The position numbers were made by a program, and so were the translations under genes. Under the pieces are notes generated by a model. The model saw nothing but the letters and a program-made list of their open reading frames with translations. It was not told the DNA's origin and made no database searches. A stretch of 64,000 nt of DNA from Paraburkholderia sacchari (GTDB lineage Bacteria > Pseudomonadota > Gammaproteobacteria > Burkholderiales > Burkholderiaceae): contig NZ_JTDB02000003.1 in the NCBI RefSeq assembly GCF_000785435.2, positions 248,001 to 312,000 on the forward strand, given 5' to 3'. Below, piece by piece: positions 8,267 through 17,364 of this stretch; position 1 is the first letter of the stretch, and each line of letters begins with the position of its first letter.

Positions 8267-9259
8267 TCAGCCCTGCGCGTGCGCTACCGCCGAGATGGCG
8301 GCGACGGCGTGCGCGGTCGCATCGGCCGCGCAGCAGTCGACGACGATGCGCTCGGGCATCGCGCGCAGCCACGTGAGCTGGCGCTTGCAGAGCTGGCGCG
8401 TGGCGAACACGCCCTTGTCGCGCATCGTGGCGTAATCGATGGCGCCGTCGAGGTATTCCCAGGCCTGGCGATAGCCCACGCAGCGCATCGAAGGCAGGTT
8501 CGGATCGAGGTCGCCGCGCGCGCGCAGCGCCTTGACCTCGTCGATGAAGCCGGCGGCGAGCATGGCGTCGAAGCGCCGTTCGATGCGCTTGTGCAGCACG
8601 CCGCGATCCGACGGCTCGAGCGCAATCGGCACGAACCGGTAGCGCGCCGCTTCATCTTCGCGCGCGGCGTTCGTGCGCGGCGCGGCGAGCAGCGCCGACA
8701 TCGGCTGGCCCGAGAGCATGAAGATTTCGAGCGCGCGCTGGATGCGCTGCGAGTCGTTGGGCGCGAGGCGCGCGGCCGTGGCCGGATCGACTTGCGCCAG
8801 ACGCGCGTGAAGCGCGGGCCAGCCATCGCGCGCGGCTTCGGCGTCGAGTTGCGCGCGCACGGCGGGGTCCGCGCCCGGCAGGTCGTTGAGCCCTTGCGTG
8901 AGCGCCTTGTAGTAGAGCATCGTGCCGCCCACGAGCAAGGGGATGTTGCCGCGCGCGACGATCTCGCCGGTCACGCGCAGCGCATCGGCGCGAAAGTTGG
9001 CGGCGGAGTACGCCTCGGCGGGATCGACGATGTCGATCAGATGATGCGTGGCCGCCGCGCGCTCCTCGGCGCTGGGCTTGGCCGTGCCGATGTCCATGCC
9101 GCGATACACGAGCGCCGAATCGACGCTGACGATCTCGACCGTGCGAGCGTGCGCTGCGCTCGCTTGTGCGGCGGCATACATGAGCGCGGCCGCGGTCTTG
9201 CCCGAGGCCGTGGGCCCGAGCAGGCACGCAATCGGCAGTGCTTCGCTGGATTGCTTCAT
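8267..9259 (-). CDS. miaA: tRNA dimethylallyltransferase
   Basis: 330 residues. P-loop GPTASGKT (15-22), the substrate-binding [17 protein letters not shown] stretch, and the [15 protein letters not shown] region typical of MiaA. It transfers a dimethylallyl group to A37 of tRNAs reading UNN codons. It lies 10 nt downstream of mutL on the same strand, the usual mutL-miaA order, so the two are almost certainly co-transcribed. Length and motifs are normal. Confidence 0.96.
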   Translation of the reverse strand: MKQSSEALPIACLLGPTASGKTAAALMYAAAQASAAHARTVEIVSVDSALVYRGMDIGTAKPSAEERAAATHHLIDIVDPAEAYSAANFRADALRVTGEIVARGNIPLLVGGTMLYYKALTQGLNDLPGADPAVRAQLDAEAARDGWPALHARLAQVDPATAARLAPNDSQRIQRALEIFMLSGQPMSALLAAPRTNAAREDEAARYRFVPIALEPSDRGVLHKRIERRFDAMLAAGFIDEVKALRARGDLDPNLPSMRCVGYRQAWEYLDGAIDYATMRDKGVFATRQLCKRQLTWLRAMPERIVVDCCAADATAHAVAAISAVAHAQG

Positions 9260-9269
9260 AAGTGTTGCT

Positions 9270-11507
9270 TCACTGGCCGCGCATGAAGAGCCGGTCGAGA
9301 TCGGCGAGCGTCAGCTGGTACCACGTGGGCCGGCCGTGATTGCACTGGTCGGCGCGCTCGGTCGCTTCCATCTGGCGCAGCAACGCGTTCATCTCGTCGA
9401 GCGTGAGGCGCCGGTTCGCGCGCACCGCGTGGTGGCAGGCGAGCGTGCCGAGCATCTCGTGCTGGCGCTCGGTCAGCACGCGCGAGCCGCCATAAGCGTG
9501 CAGATCGGCGAGCACCGCGCGCGCGAGCGCTTGCAGGTCTGCGTCCTTCAGGAGCGCGGGCACCGCGCGGATCGCGATCGACGTGGGCGAGAGCACCGCG
9601 AGATCGAAACCGAGCGCTTCGAGCGTGGCCTTTTCTTCCTCGACGGTGCCAGTTTCCACGGGGTCGGCCGTCATCGAAATCGGGATCAGCAGCGGCTGGA
9701 CCGCGAGCGAGCGCTCGGCGAGCGCCTGCTTGAACTGCTCGTACAGGATGCGTTCGTGCGCGGCGTGCATGTCGACGATCACGAGGCCGCGCGCGTTTTG
9801 CGCGAGCACGTAAATGCCGTGCACCTGGCCGAGCGCGAAACCGAGCGGATGGTCGTCGCGGGCGTCGAAGGCGGGCTGGGGGCCTTGCGCGGCGAAGGAC
9901 GCGTCAGCATCTTCCGCCAGACCGGTCTGCGGCAAGGTCGCGCCTTGTGCGGTGCCGGCGCCGACGTCCTTGCGGCCGAACAGGGCGTCGTAGAGCGCGA
10001 GCGGCTGCGCGACGGGCAGGCTGCCCTGCGTCATGCGCGACTGGCGCAGCCAGGTGTTGCCGCTGGCACCCGAGCCGCTCGAGCCACCGCTCGAACCGCC
10101 GGAGCCGAAGCCCGACGCGCGGCTACCCGCACCACTGGAGAAGCCGCTTCCCGTGCCACCGAAGCTGCTCGCGACGCTGGCCGTGCCGAACTTGCCAGGC
10201 GTGCCGAAGCCAGCGGGCGATGCGCCGGAAACACCAGCGTTGCCGGTGGTGCTCGAAGCTCCTGAAGCCAGCCCGGCGGCCCCGCCCAGCACGCCGGCGC
10301 CAGGCGCGGGCCGCGGCTCGATCAGCGCGGCGTGGCCGCCCGCCGTGGTTTCGGGCGACGCACCCGCATGGCGCGCGAGCGCACGCTGCACCGCATGAAA
10401 CACGAACTGGTGAATCGAGCGCGAGTCGCGAAAACGCACTTCGATCTTCGACGGATGCACGTTCACGTCGACCGCTTCGGGCGGCAAGTCGAGAAACAGC
10501 ACATACGATGGATAGCGGTCGCCGTGAAGAACATCTTCGTAGGCGGCGCGCACGGCATGCGTGAGCAGCTTGTCGCGCACGAAACGGCCGTTCACGAAGA
10601 AGTACTGCTGGTCGGCGCGATTGCGGCTCGCGGTAGGCAGGCCCGCGCAGCCGTAGACGGCGAGCGGCCCGGCGCGCTCGTCGAGCGGCAGATGCGCTGT
10701 GGCGAAAGTCTCGCCGAGGATCTTCGAGACGCGCGTGGCCGGATCGCTCGCGTTCCAGTGCTCGACGGCTCGGCCGTTGTGCAGGACCGAGATCGCCACG
10801 TCGGGCCGCGCGAGCGCGCTGCGGCGGATCATCTCGAGGCAGTGGCCGAGTTCTGTCTGCTCGCTCTTCAGAAACTTGCGGCGCGCGGGCGTGTTGAAGT
10901 ACAGCTCGCGCACTTCGATGGTGGTGCCCTGGCCGCCCGCGGCGGGCGAGAGCGCGCCCGTGTGCGCGTCGATCTTCACGGCGTGCGCGGCGCTGGCGGG
11001 GCGGCTCGTGATCGACATCTCGGCCACCGAAGCGATCGAGGCCAGCGCTTCGCCGCGAAACCCGAGCGTCGCGACGCTTTCGAGTTCGGCGAGCGAGCGG
11101 ATCTTGCTGGTCGCGTGGCGCATCAGTGCGAGCGGCAACTCGGGTTCGGGGATGCCGCAGCCGTCGTCGGCGATCGAGATGCGCTTCACGCCGCCTTCGT
11201 CGAGCAGAATGCGCAGCGTGGACGCGCCTGCGTCGAGCGCGTTTTCGAGCAGCTCTTTCACGACCGAGGCGGGGCGCTCGACCACTTCGCCCGCCGCGAT
11301 CTGGCTGATCAGCTGGTCGGGCAGCGCCTGGATCGCGCGCGCGGGCTGCGCGGCGCGCGAGGCTTGGGCGGGGTCCGCCGCTGCGGAGGTTGCAGTGGTC
11401 GCATGGGCGGCTGCGCCGTCGGCGGAGTCGGGCGCATTGACGGATGCACCGCTCGGTGCACTGCCGGGAATTGCGCCAGCGCCGGCAAGATCGGAATTCG
11501 AAGACAT
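9270..11507 (-). CDS. mutL: DNA mismatch repair protein MutL with endonuclease-type C-terminus
   Basis: 745 residues, long for the family. GHKL ATPase motifs lie at NALDAGAS (89-96), DDGCGIP (114-120), GFRGEAL (149-155) and [19 protein letters not shown] Gly/Ser/Ala-rich linker of roughly 110 residues (about 395-505) accounts for much of the extra length; a further ~58-residue Ala-rich N-terminal tail precedes the conserved start. The C-terminal domain keeps [12 protein letters not shown] (matching DxHAx2Ex4E), ACHHA and CNHGRP, the metal-binding endonuclease signature of MutL from organisms without MutH. A TATAAT lies 8-13 nt before the ATG, implying a leaderless or nearly leaderless mRNA. 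Confidence 0.95.
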   Translation of the reverse strand: MSSNSDLAGAGAIPGSAPSGASVNAPDSADGAAAHATTATSAAADPAQASRAAQPARAIQALPDQLISQIAAGEVVERPASVVKELLENALDAGASTLRILLDEGGVKRISIADDGCGIPEPELPLALMRHATSKIRSLAELESVATLGFRGEALASIASVAEMSITSRPASAAHAVKIDAHTGALSPAAGGQGTTIEVRELYFNTPARRKFLKSEQTELGHCLEMIRRSALARPDVAISVLHNGRAVEHWNASDPATRVSKILGETFATAHLPLDERAGPLAVYGCAGLPTASRNRADQQYFFVNGRFVRDKLLTHAVRAAYEDVLHGDRYPSYVLFLDLPPEAVDVNVHPSKIEVRFRDSRSIHQFVFHAVQRALARHAGASPETTAGGHAALIEPRPAPGAGVLGGAAGLASGASSTTGNAGVSGASPAGFGTPGKFGTASVASSFGGTGSGFSSGAGSRASGFGSGGSSGGSSGSGASGNTWLRQSRMTQGSLPVAQPLALYDALFGRKDVGAGTAQGATLPQTGLAEDADASFAAQGPQPAFDARDDHPLGFALGQVHGIYVLAQNARGLVIVDMHAAHERILYEQFKQALAERSLAVQPLLIPISMTADPVETGTVEEEKATLEALGFDLAVLSPTSIAIRAVPALLKDADLQALARAVLADLHAYGGSRVLTERQHEMLGTLACHHAVRANRRLTLDEMNALLRQMEATERADQCNHGRPTWYQLTLADLDRLFMRGQ

Positions 11508-11514
11508 GCGCGCA

Positions 11515-11520
11515 ATTATA
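11515..11520 (-). promoter_or_regulatory. -10 element of the mutL-miaA promoter
   Basis: TATAAT on the minus strand, with its last base 8 nt before the mutL ATG at 11507. A start of transcription about 7 nt downstream would fall at or next to the ATG, leaving no room for a Shine-Dalgarno sequence. No good -35 hexamer is visible at 17 nt. Confidence 0.5.
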
Positions 11521-11751
11521 GCGATTCGGCGCGGGCCTCCCCGGGCTGCCCTGGCATGTGCTTGCGTTCCGGTTTGGGCGACGTTCGAGCCGCTTTCGGT
11601 GCACTTTCCACGGATTTTTGCGGATTTTCGGGGGAATTTTTCGTGACGAGGGGCACTTTCGGTATCATGGCGCGGTCAATTTTGCTTCTCGCGCAACACC
11701 GGCCACGCGCGCCTCGACCAGGCACCGGGCCTCGACCAATAAGGGATACCT

Positions 11752-12444
11752 TTGGATACGCTGCTGCAGTTTGCCAATCTCGTCTTGCACATCGACAAGT
11801 TTCTCGGCGTCTTCATCCAGCAGTACGGCGCCTGGGTTTATGCCGTCCTGTTCCTGATCGTGTTTTGCGAGACCGGGCTCGTGGTGCTGCCGTTCCTGCC
11901 CGGCGATTCGCTGCTGTTCATCGGCGGCGCGTTCGCGGCCACCCACGAGATGAATCTCGTCCTGCTGCTGGTCTTGCTGGTCGTGGCGGCGGTCACGGGC
12001 AACACGGTCAACTATCTGATCGGCCATGCGATCGGCCCGAAGGTGTTCAATACGCGCATTCCCGTGCTCGAACGCTTTCTCGATCGCGCGGCGCTGCAAA
12101 AGACCCACGACTTCTATGAGCGCCACGGCGGCAAGACCATCGTGCTCGCACGCTTCATTCCGGTCGTGCGCACCTTCGCGCCGTTCGTCGCGGGCGTCTC
12201 GCAGATGAGCATGCGACGCTTCCAGTTCTTCAACATCGCGGGCGCGCTGTTCTGGGTGCTGCTGCTCGTGCTGCTAGGCTTCTTCTTTGGCAACATTCCG
12301 TTCATTCGCCAGTATCTGAACGTGATCGTGCTCGTGGGCATTGGCGCGGCCATCGTGCCGGTGCTCATCGGCGGGCTCTGGAAGATGTTGCGCAAGAGCG
12401 GGCGCGACAGCGCCGTGGGCGGGCCGAACGGCAACCGCAACTAA
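11752..12444 (+). CDS. DedA/SNARE-associated (VTT domain) membrane protein
   Basis: 230 residues, starting at TTG (11752) after an AAGGGAT ribosome-binding stretch. DedA family features: N-terminal FIQQYGAWVYAVLFLIVFCETGLVVLPFLPGDSLLF in segments, then GHAIGPKVF, the central FYERHGGKTIVLARFIPVVRTF motif with its conserved Arg, and FAPFVAGVSQM. Several membrane segments. Such proteins sit in the inner membrane and act in lipid-carrier (undecaprenyl-phosphate) or phospholipid transport and drug resistance. It is divergent from mutL and is followed by a strong terminator. Confidence 0.92.
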   Translation: MDTLLQFANLVLHIDKFLGVFIQQYGAWVYAVLFLIVFCETGLVVLPFLPGDSLLFIGGAFAATHEMNLVLLLVLLVVAAVTGNTVNYLIGHAIGPKVFNTRIPVLERFLDRAALQKTHDFYERHGGKTIVLARFIPVVRTFAPFVAGVSQMSMRRFQFFNIAGALFWVLLLVLLGFFFGNIPFIRQYLNVIVLVGIGAAIVPVLIGGLWKMLRKSGRDSAVGGPNGNRN

Positions 12445-12474
12445 TCGCAGCGGCGCAGCGGCCGTACCAATAAA

Positions 12475-12505
12475 AAACGGCATCGCCCGCGAGGACGATG
12501 CCGTT
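12475..12505. terminator. Terminator between the convergent dedA and mscS genes
   Basis: AAACGGCATCG and CGATGCCGTTT form a perfect 11-bp stem with A and T tracts on its two sides, 31 nt after the DedA stop and 47 nt before the end of mscS. It can act in both directions. Confidence 0.85.
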
Positions 12506-12551
12506 TGTTCTTGTGCGTGACGGCGCGGTGCAGCGCGCCGCGCCTGACCGC

Positions 12552-13364
12552 CTAACCCACGCGGCGAATGATCGACGGCGTCTCCGGCGTCGGATAGCCC
12601 GCGTCGCGGAAGGTCTCGACAATCGCGCGATTGGTGTCGAAGTACACCTGCCAGTAGTGCTCGTTGTTCGTATATGGCCGCACGCACAGCAGCGGACCTT
12701 CGGGCGTGAACGACAGCACCTCGACGTCGGGCGCCGGATCCTGCACGACGTTGGGAATGGCCGCGACCACGGCGCGCAGCCGCTTGGCGGCATCGACGGG
12801 ATCGACGCCGTTGGCGATCTTCGCGGTCAGCTCGACGCGGCGCACCGGCGTGGCACTAAAGTTCGAGATGGTGTCCGCAAAGATCTTGTTGTTGCCGACG
12901 ATGTTCACGACGTTATCCGGCGAGATGATGGTCGTGCCGAAGATGCCGAGCTCCTTCACGGTGCCCGTCACGCCGCCCGCGGTCACGAAGTCGCCGACCT
13001 TGAACGGACGCAGCACCTGCATGAAGACGCCCGCCGCGAAGTGCGCGAGCAGGCCGCCCCAGGCCGTGCCGATGGCGAGGCCGAGGCCCGCGAGCAGTGC
13101 CGCGAACGAGGTGGTCTGCACTCCGAACACCTGGAGAATCGCGAGGACCAGCAGCAGGTTCAGCAAGCCGCCGAGGATGGAGCCGAGGTAATGCGCGAGC
13201 GTAGGATCGACACGCTGGTTGCGCGAGAGCATGCGGCGCAGCAAGCCGGTGATCAGGTTGATGACCCAGCGTCCGACGATCCACAGGACGATCGCCGCGA
13301 CGACCTTGGTCCCGAAGTCGATGCCCCGGGTCATGATGAATGTGCGGATTGTTTCGAGATCCAA
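12552..13364 (-). CDS. mscS: Small-conductance mechanosensitive channel, MscS family
   Basis: About 270 residues when started at the TTG at 13364, which has a GAGG Shine-Dalgarno; the frame is open further upstream but that part has non-coding character. MscS features: N-terminal membrane helices (GIDFGTKVVAAIVLWIVGRW), the pore-lining helix with FAALLAGLGLAIGTAWGG, then the beta domain (RPFKVGDFVTAGGVTGTVKELGIFGT) and a C-terminal alpha/beta domain. It is an inner-membrane tension-gated channel that releases solutes on osmotic down-shock. Ends convergently with dedA. Confidence 0.9.
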   Translation of the reverse strand: MDLETIRTFIMTRGIDFGTKVVAAIVLWIVGRWVINLITGLLRRMLSRNQRVDPTLAHYLGSILGGLLNLLLVLAILQVFGVQTTSFAALLAGLGLAIGTAWGGLLAHFAAGVFMQVLRPFKVGDFVTAGGVTGTVKELGIFGTTIISPDNVVNIVGNNKIFADTISNFSATPVRRVELTAKIANGVDPVDAAKRLRAVVAAIPNVVQDPAPDVEVLSFTPEGPLLCVRPYTNNEHYWQVYFDTNRAIVETFRDAGYPTPETPSIIRRVG

Positions 13365-13647
13365 GATGTCCTCGCTTGAGACGTTGTTGATATGGTTATT
13401 GAGCCAGGAAAAGGACACGCTAATCAGCCCCGCGCTGAACTGCGGCGCTCTGTCGCATGCGCAGGTGCATTTATAGGCGAAGTGGCGAGAGCGTGCACCG
13501 AACGTGCCCGGTCGTCTGCGGGTTGACACCAGGCGGTGGGTGGGGGATGCGCTGCCGCGCGAGGGTTGCATCGGCTCAACTGGGGCAGAAGCCAGGGCGC
13601 AGAACCCGGGGCGCGTGCCGAAGGCTCCTCAAGCGCCCGAGGCGCAT

Positions 13648-14565
13648 TCAGTACGCGTCGGCGATCAGCGTGCCGGGCGGGGTGCCGCTCGCGAGGTAGT
13701 GGCTGAGCCACTGGCACGCTGGACCGGTCGCGGCGTCCGTGCGGTGGATCAGCGAGATGTTGTAGTTCACCGAGCCGCGGTCGGCGAGCGTGATGCGCAC
13801 GAGACGCCCTGCTTCGAGATCGGCCTCGACGAGATGGCGCGGCATCGACCCCCAGCCGAGCCCAGCGAGCAACAGGCGGTGCTTCGCACTCAGGTCGCCT
13901 AGCCGCCATGCGCGATTGCTGTACACCCCGAAAGTCTGGCCGAGCGTGAGCCGGCTGCGGTCGGTCAGCACGAGCTGGGTGTGCTCGCGCGCGTCGGAGA
14001 TGCGCACGGGCTGCGCGGCCTGCGCGAGCGGATGAATCGGCGCCGCCACCAGCACGAGTTCGACGGAGCCGATCGTGCGCGCCTCGATCACATGCGGCCA
14101 GTTCTGGTTCGGCCCGCTGATGCCGATGGCACAATCGCCGTCGAGCACGAGCTTGAGCACGCCGCCGAGCGCTTCCATGGTGAGGTTCAGCGCCACGGTC
14201 GGAAAGGCCCGCGCGAACGCCTGCAAGGCCTCTACGAGCCGGGGCGACGGAAACATCACGTCCACGGCCACTGAAACCTCGCCTTCGAGCCCGCGCTGCA
14301 GGCCGGCCGCCTTGGCGTTAAGCTGACCCATGAGCAGATCGAGACGGCGCGCATCGGCGAGAATCGCCCGCCCCGCAGCCGTGAGTTCGGGCTTGCGCTT
14401 GCCGCGCACGAACAGGGCGACGCCGAGCAGCGCCTCCAGATTGGCGATCGTGTAGCTCACCACCGACTGCGCGCGGTCGAGCTGGCGCGCCGCCGCCGAA
14501 AAGCTGCCGGTTTCCGCCACGGCAATCAGCGCGCGCAGCTGTTCGAGACTCGGCGAACGGTCCAT
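13648..14565 (-). CDS. LysR-family transcriptional regulator
   Basis: 305 residues. Winged helix-turn-helix at 5-65 (EQLRALIAVAETGSFSAAAR, DRAQSVVSYTIANLEALLG), then a substrate-binding domain with IGISGPNQNWPHVIEARTIG. Divergent from the cytochrome b561/YceI genes across a 104-bp gap that contains a perfect 9-bp-arm dyad, so it very likely controls those genes and itself. The ligand cannot be told from sequence. Downstream, 13365-13647 holds no supported gene. Confidence 0.9.
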   Translation of the reverse strand: MDRSPSLEQLRALIAVAETGSFSAAARQLDRAQSVVSYTIANLEALLGVALFVRGKRKPELTAAGRAILADARRLDLLMGQLNAKAAGLQRGLEGEVSVAVDVMFPSPRLVEALQAFARAFPTVALNLTMEALGGVLKLVLDGDCAIGISGPNQNWPHVIEARTIGSVELVLVAAPIHPLAQAAQPVRISDAREHTQLVLTDRSRLTLGQTFGVYSNRAWRLGDLSAKHRLLLAGLGWGSMPRHLVEADLEAGRLVRITLADRGSVNYNISLIHRTDAATGPACQWLSHYLASGTPPGTLIADAY

Positions 14566-14591
14566 GAACGCTCCAGAATCGATCTATCAAG

Positions 14592-14616
14592 AAAATGGAT
14601 GGTAACGATCCATTTT
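14592..14616. promoter_or_regulatory. Perfect dyad operator for the LysR regulator
   Basis: AAAATGGAT-N7-ATCCATTTT, two perfect 9-bp arms around GGTAACG, centred in the gap between the LysR gene (start 14565) and cytochrome b561. T-N11-A-type symmetry and location fit a LysR recognition site. Confidence 0.7.
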
Positions 14617-14669
14617 AGACGATTGTTTGAATAACTTACGCCGGTTAAAGTGCGCGTTCCTTGTTGAGA

Positions 14670-15266
14670 ATGTCCATGCCGATGAATCGCTCCGTCAAGT
14701 CTACTGGCCGCTACAGCGGCGTTGCCATGCTGCTGCACTGGCTGGTCGCCACGCTGATCGTCTGGGGCTTCGCGCTCGGCTGGATCATGACCGATATCCC
14801 CGGCATCACGCCCACCAAGCTGCGCTACTTCTCGTGGCACAAATGGATTGGCGTGACCGTGCTCGCGCTCGTGCTGGTGCGCCTGCTGTGGCGCGCGACG
14901 CATCGCGCGCCCGAGCTGCCGGATTCCATGCACGGCTGGGAGCGCGGTGCGGCACACGCGGGCCACTTCGCGCTTTACGCGTTGATGATCGTGGTTCCCG
15001 TGACCGGCTATCTTTACAGCTCGGCGGCCGGCATCCAGGTCGTGTATCTCGGCATCTGGCCGCTGCCCACGATCATCGGCCCCGATACGGCGCTCAAGGG
15101 CACGCTACGGATCGTTCACGTCGCGCTCAACTACACATTGCTCGCGGTGGTCGTGCTGCACGTGCTGGCGGTCGTGAAGCACCAATGGCTCGATCGCCAG
15201 AATATCCTTGCGCGCATGCTGCCTTCTTTTGGCAAGCCCGCTAAACCCGGCACGCCGCACGACTAA
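14670..15266 (+). CDS. Cytochrome b561 family protein
   Basis: About 198 residues with four membrane helices. Haem-ligand histidines are visible in HWLVATLIVWGFALGW (helix 1), FSWHKWIGVTVLALVLV (helix 2), AGHFALYALMIVVPVTGY (helix 3) and LHVLAVVKHQW (helix 4). ATG codons at 14670, 14676 and 14682 are all possible starts. Such di-haem proteins move electrons in the inner membrane, for example from quinol. The gene is followed at short range by two YceI genes, a recurring association thought to involve isoprenoid-binding YceI proteins. Confidence 0.9.
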   Translation: MSMPMNRSVKSTGRYSGVAMLLHWLVATLIVWGFALGWIMTDIPGITPTKLRYFSWHKWIGVTVLALVLVRLLWRATHRAPELPDSMHGWERGAAHAGHFALYALMIVVPVTGYLYSSAAGIQVVYLGIWPLPTIIGPDTALKGTLRIVHVALNYTLLAVVVLHVLAVVKHQWLDRQNILARMLPSFGKPAKPGTPHD

Positions 15267-15330
15267 GCGCAGCGCGCTGCTTTATCGCCGTTTCATTGTC
15301 TTCCCACCGCTCACAGCGAACCGACTGCCC

Positions 15331-15918
15331 ATGATCCAACGTCTCGCCTCCAAAGTTTCCATCGTCGCGCTCGGCGTGGCGCTTGCCTCCGGCGCGGCTT
15401 TCACCGCTTCCTTCGCAACGAATGCGGACGCCGCCGCCGAAGCCGCGAAAAGCTCCGTCTCGGCCGTGTTCAAACAGATGAACGTGCCGGTGGAAGGGCG
15501 CTTCAACCGCTTTAACGCCGACGTGCGTTTCGACCCGGCCAACGCCGCGGCATCGAGCGCGAAGCTCGACGTCGAGGTGGCGAGCTTCGATCTCGGCTCG
15601 CCCGACTACAACAAGGAAGTCGCCGGCGACGAATGGTTCGACGCCGCGCATTTCCCGCGCGCCACGTTCGTTTCAACGCAGATCAAGGCGGGCGCGAACG
15701 GCGCCTTCACGGTCGCGGGCAAGCTCACGATCCGGGGCAAGACGACCGACGTGGTCATGCCGGTGACGTACCACAAGGACGGCGCGAACCAGGTGTTCGA
15801 CGGCGCGCTGCCCATCAAGCGTCTCGCCTACGGCGTCGGCACGGGCGAGTGGAAGGACACGTCGATCGTCGCCGACGACGTGCAGATCAAGTTTCACATC
15901 GTGACCGCCGCGCACTGA
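15331..15918 (+). CDS. YceI family periplasmic protein (first copy)
   Basis: 195 residues from the ATG at 15331; the open frame extends upstream but the signal peptide begins here (SKVSIVALGVALASGAAFT and a likely cleavage near ATNADA). The YceI lipocalin-like barrel shows SVSAVFKQMNVPVEGRFN, DEWFDAAHFPRATFVS and KLTIRGKTTDVVMPV. YceI proteins bind long isoprenoid chains in the periplasm. It lies 64 nt after the cytochrome b561 gene and 87 nt before a second YceI gene. Confidence 0.92.
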   Translation: MIQRLASKVSIVALGVALASGAAFTASFATNADAAAEAAKSSVSAVFKQMNVPVEGRFNRFNADVRFDPANAAASSAKLDVEVASFDLGSPDYNKEVAGDEWFDAAHFPRATFVSTQIKAGANGAFTVAGKLTIRGKTTDVVMPVTYHKDGANQVFDGALPIKRLAYGVGTGEWKDTSIVADDVQIKFHIVTAAH

Positions 15919-16005
15919 CGCGCGCCAGTTGTTCGTTTCATTCATTTCATCCGGCGTCCATTAGCACTGTATTCGCCGGTTCATTCGTATCAGGACCACG
16001 CTTTC

Positions 16006-16587
16006 ATGAAGACCACTCTTTTTGCCGCCGCCGCGCTTGCCGCCGCTATCGCCGCACCCGCGTTCGCCACGCCCACGACGTACAACCTCGACCCGTCGCA
16101 CACGTTCCCGAGCTTCGAAGCCGACCACTTCGGCGGCGTCTCGGTCTGGCGCGGCAAGTTCACGAAGAGCTCGGGCACCGTCGTGCTCGACCGCGCGGCG
16201 AAGACCGGCACGGTCGACGTGACCATCGACGCCTCGTCCATCAACACCGGCAACGCGGCGCTCGACAAGCACGTGAGCTCGGCGGAACTGCTCGACGCGG
16301 CCAAGTACCCGACCGCCGTCTACAAGGGTACGTCGATCAAATTTGACGGCGACAAGCCGGTCGAAGTGATCGGCACGTTCACGCTGCACGGCGTGACGAA
16401 ACCGCTGAATCTCAAGATCGATTCGTTCAAGTGCTTCCAGAACCCGATGCTCAAGCGTGAAGTGTGCGGCGCCGACGCCAGCGCGGAATTCGATCGTGCC
16501 GACTACGGCGTGAGCTACGGCAAGGCCTATGGCTTCAAGATGGCCACGACGCTGCAGATCCAGGTGGAAGGCATCAAGGCGGATTAA
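16006..16587 (+). CDS. YceI family periplasmic protein (second copy)
   Basis: 193 residues. Clear signal peptide ([14 protein letters not shown], cleavage after residue 20 or so), then the YceI barrel with [35 protein letters not shown] and [16 protein letters not shown]. Two Cys (CFQNP and VCGAD) could form a disulfide; the first copy lacks them. Third gene of the b561-yceI-yceI set, followed by a strong terminator. Confidence 0.93.
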   Translation: MKTTLFAAAALAAAIAAPAFATPTTYNLDPSHTFPSFEADHFGGVSVWRGKFTKSSGTVVLDRAAKTGTVDVTIDASSINTGNAALDKHVSSAELLDAAKYPTAVYKGTSIKFDGDKPVEVIGTFTLHGVTKPLNLKIDSFKCFQNPMLKREVCGADASAEFDRADYGVSYGKAYGFKMATTLQIQVEGIKAD

Positions 16588-16613
16588 AGGCGCAGCGAAC
16601 CTGCGCTCAAGCG

Positions 16614-16648
16614 AAAGCCCGTGCGTGTCATGCGCACGGGCTTTTTTT
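16614..16648 (+). terminator. Terminator of the b561-yceI-yceI operon
   Basis: AAAGCCCGTGCG and CGCACGGGCTTT form a 12-bp stem with a short loop followed by a run of T, 27 nt after the last yceI stop. Confidence 0.9.
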
Positions 16649-16680
16649 CATGCGCGCGGGCAATGGGCGTGCGATCGAAC

Positions 16681-17127
16681 TTACTGGATGGACGACTCGG
16701 CGTGCGCCTGCCGCGGCTTCAGCGTGACATCGACGATGTGCGAATGCCAGACGCCGCAGGTTGCCTTCACGGGCACCCAGGCGTACTTGCCGCGCACCTT
16801 GGCGAAGCCGCGCAGATGAACGAGTTTGTCGATGGGCGAGGCCTGCGCCACGGCGCCCGACGACGATACGCGCGTGATGGTGCCATCGGGCGCGGGCGTT
16901 TCGATACGCGCGGTGAGCGCGCGGCGGTCCGGCACGAGCAGCGAATCGTAGCGCTGGCCCTGGCGCACCCACTCGTCGAGGGCGGCGACGCAGTTGATGA
17001 CGACGTCGGGCACGCTAATGCGGCGCAGATATTCATAGTCTTCGGGCTGGGCTTGCATTTGCGCCTGAACGCGCAGGCTGATCAGCAACAGCGCGAGCAG
17101 GGCGCAGGCGAAGGTCGAGAATTTCAT
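16681..17127 (-). CDS. Small secreted protein of unknown function
   Basis: 148 residues. N-terminal signal peptide (FACALLALLLISLRVQA, cleavage near residue 22-23). The mature part has VPDVVINCVAALDEWV, VPDRRALTARIETP and KYAWVPVKATCGVWHSHIVDVTLKPR; two Cys (in INCVAA and ATCGVW) may pair. It looks like a conserved small periplasmic protein, possibly of the BspC type, but I cannot assign it firmly. It sits between the YceI terminator and tRNA-Lys and is transcribed with or after the tRNA strand. Confidence 0.75.
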   Translation of the reverse strand: MKFSTFACALLALLLISLRVQAQMQAQPEDYEYLRRISVPDVVINCVAALDEWVRQGQRYDSLLVPDRRALTARIETPAPDGTITRVSSSGAVAQASPIDKLVHLRGFAKVRGKYAWVPVKATCGVWHSHIVDVTLKPRQAHAESSIQ

Positions 17128-17182
17128 GATGACGTGGCCTGTGCGACGGGGAAGGGGACTCCGGAAAGCGGCGCATCAAAGC

Positions 17183-17213
17183 AAAAAGCCCAGTCGCGAG
17201 GACTAGGCTTTTT
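17183..17213 (-). terminator. Terminator downstream of tRNA-Lys
   Basis: On the minus strand an inverted repeat (AAAAAGCC..AGTC against GAC..GGCTTTTT, one mismatch) lies 7 nt after the tRNA 3' end and is flanked by A and T tracts. Confidence 0.75.
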
Positions 17214-17219
17214 ATTCTT

Positions 17220-17295
17220 TGGTAGGCCGTACGGGATTCGAACCTGTGACCAACGGATTAAAAGTCCGCTGCTCTACCAGCTGAGCTAACGACCC
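17220..17295 (-). tRNA. tRNA-Lys (anticodon UUU)
   Basis: 76 nt including an encoded CCA. Anticodon loop CTTTTAA, stem GCGGA/TCCGT, D-arm GCTC/GAGC. The acceptor stem has two G-U wobbles (1-72 and 4-69) and the T-stem an A-C mismatch (51-63), so the 3' half is less regular than usual. It lies 69 nt downstream of cpoB on the same strand, so it may be part of the Tol-Pal transcript. Confidence 0.93.
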
Positions 17296-17364
17296 AAAAG
17301 AGAAGCGGAAGTATAACGAGCCTTTCCGCTTGTGTCAACAAGCGCTCGCACAACTGCGCTTCAC

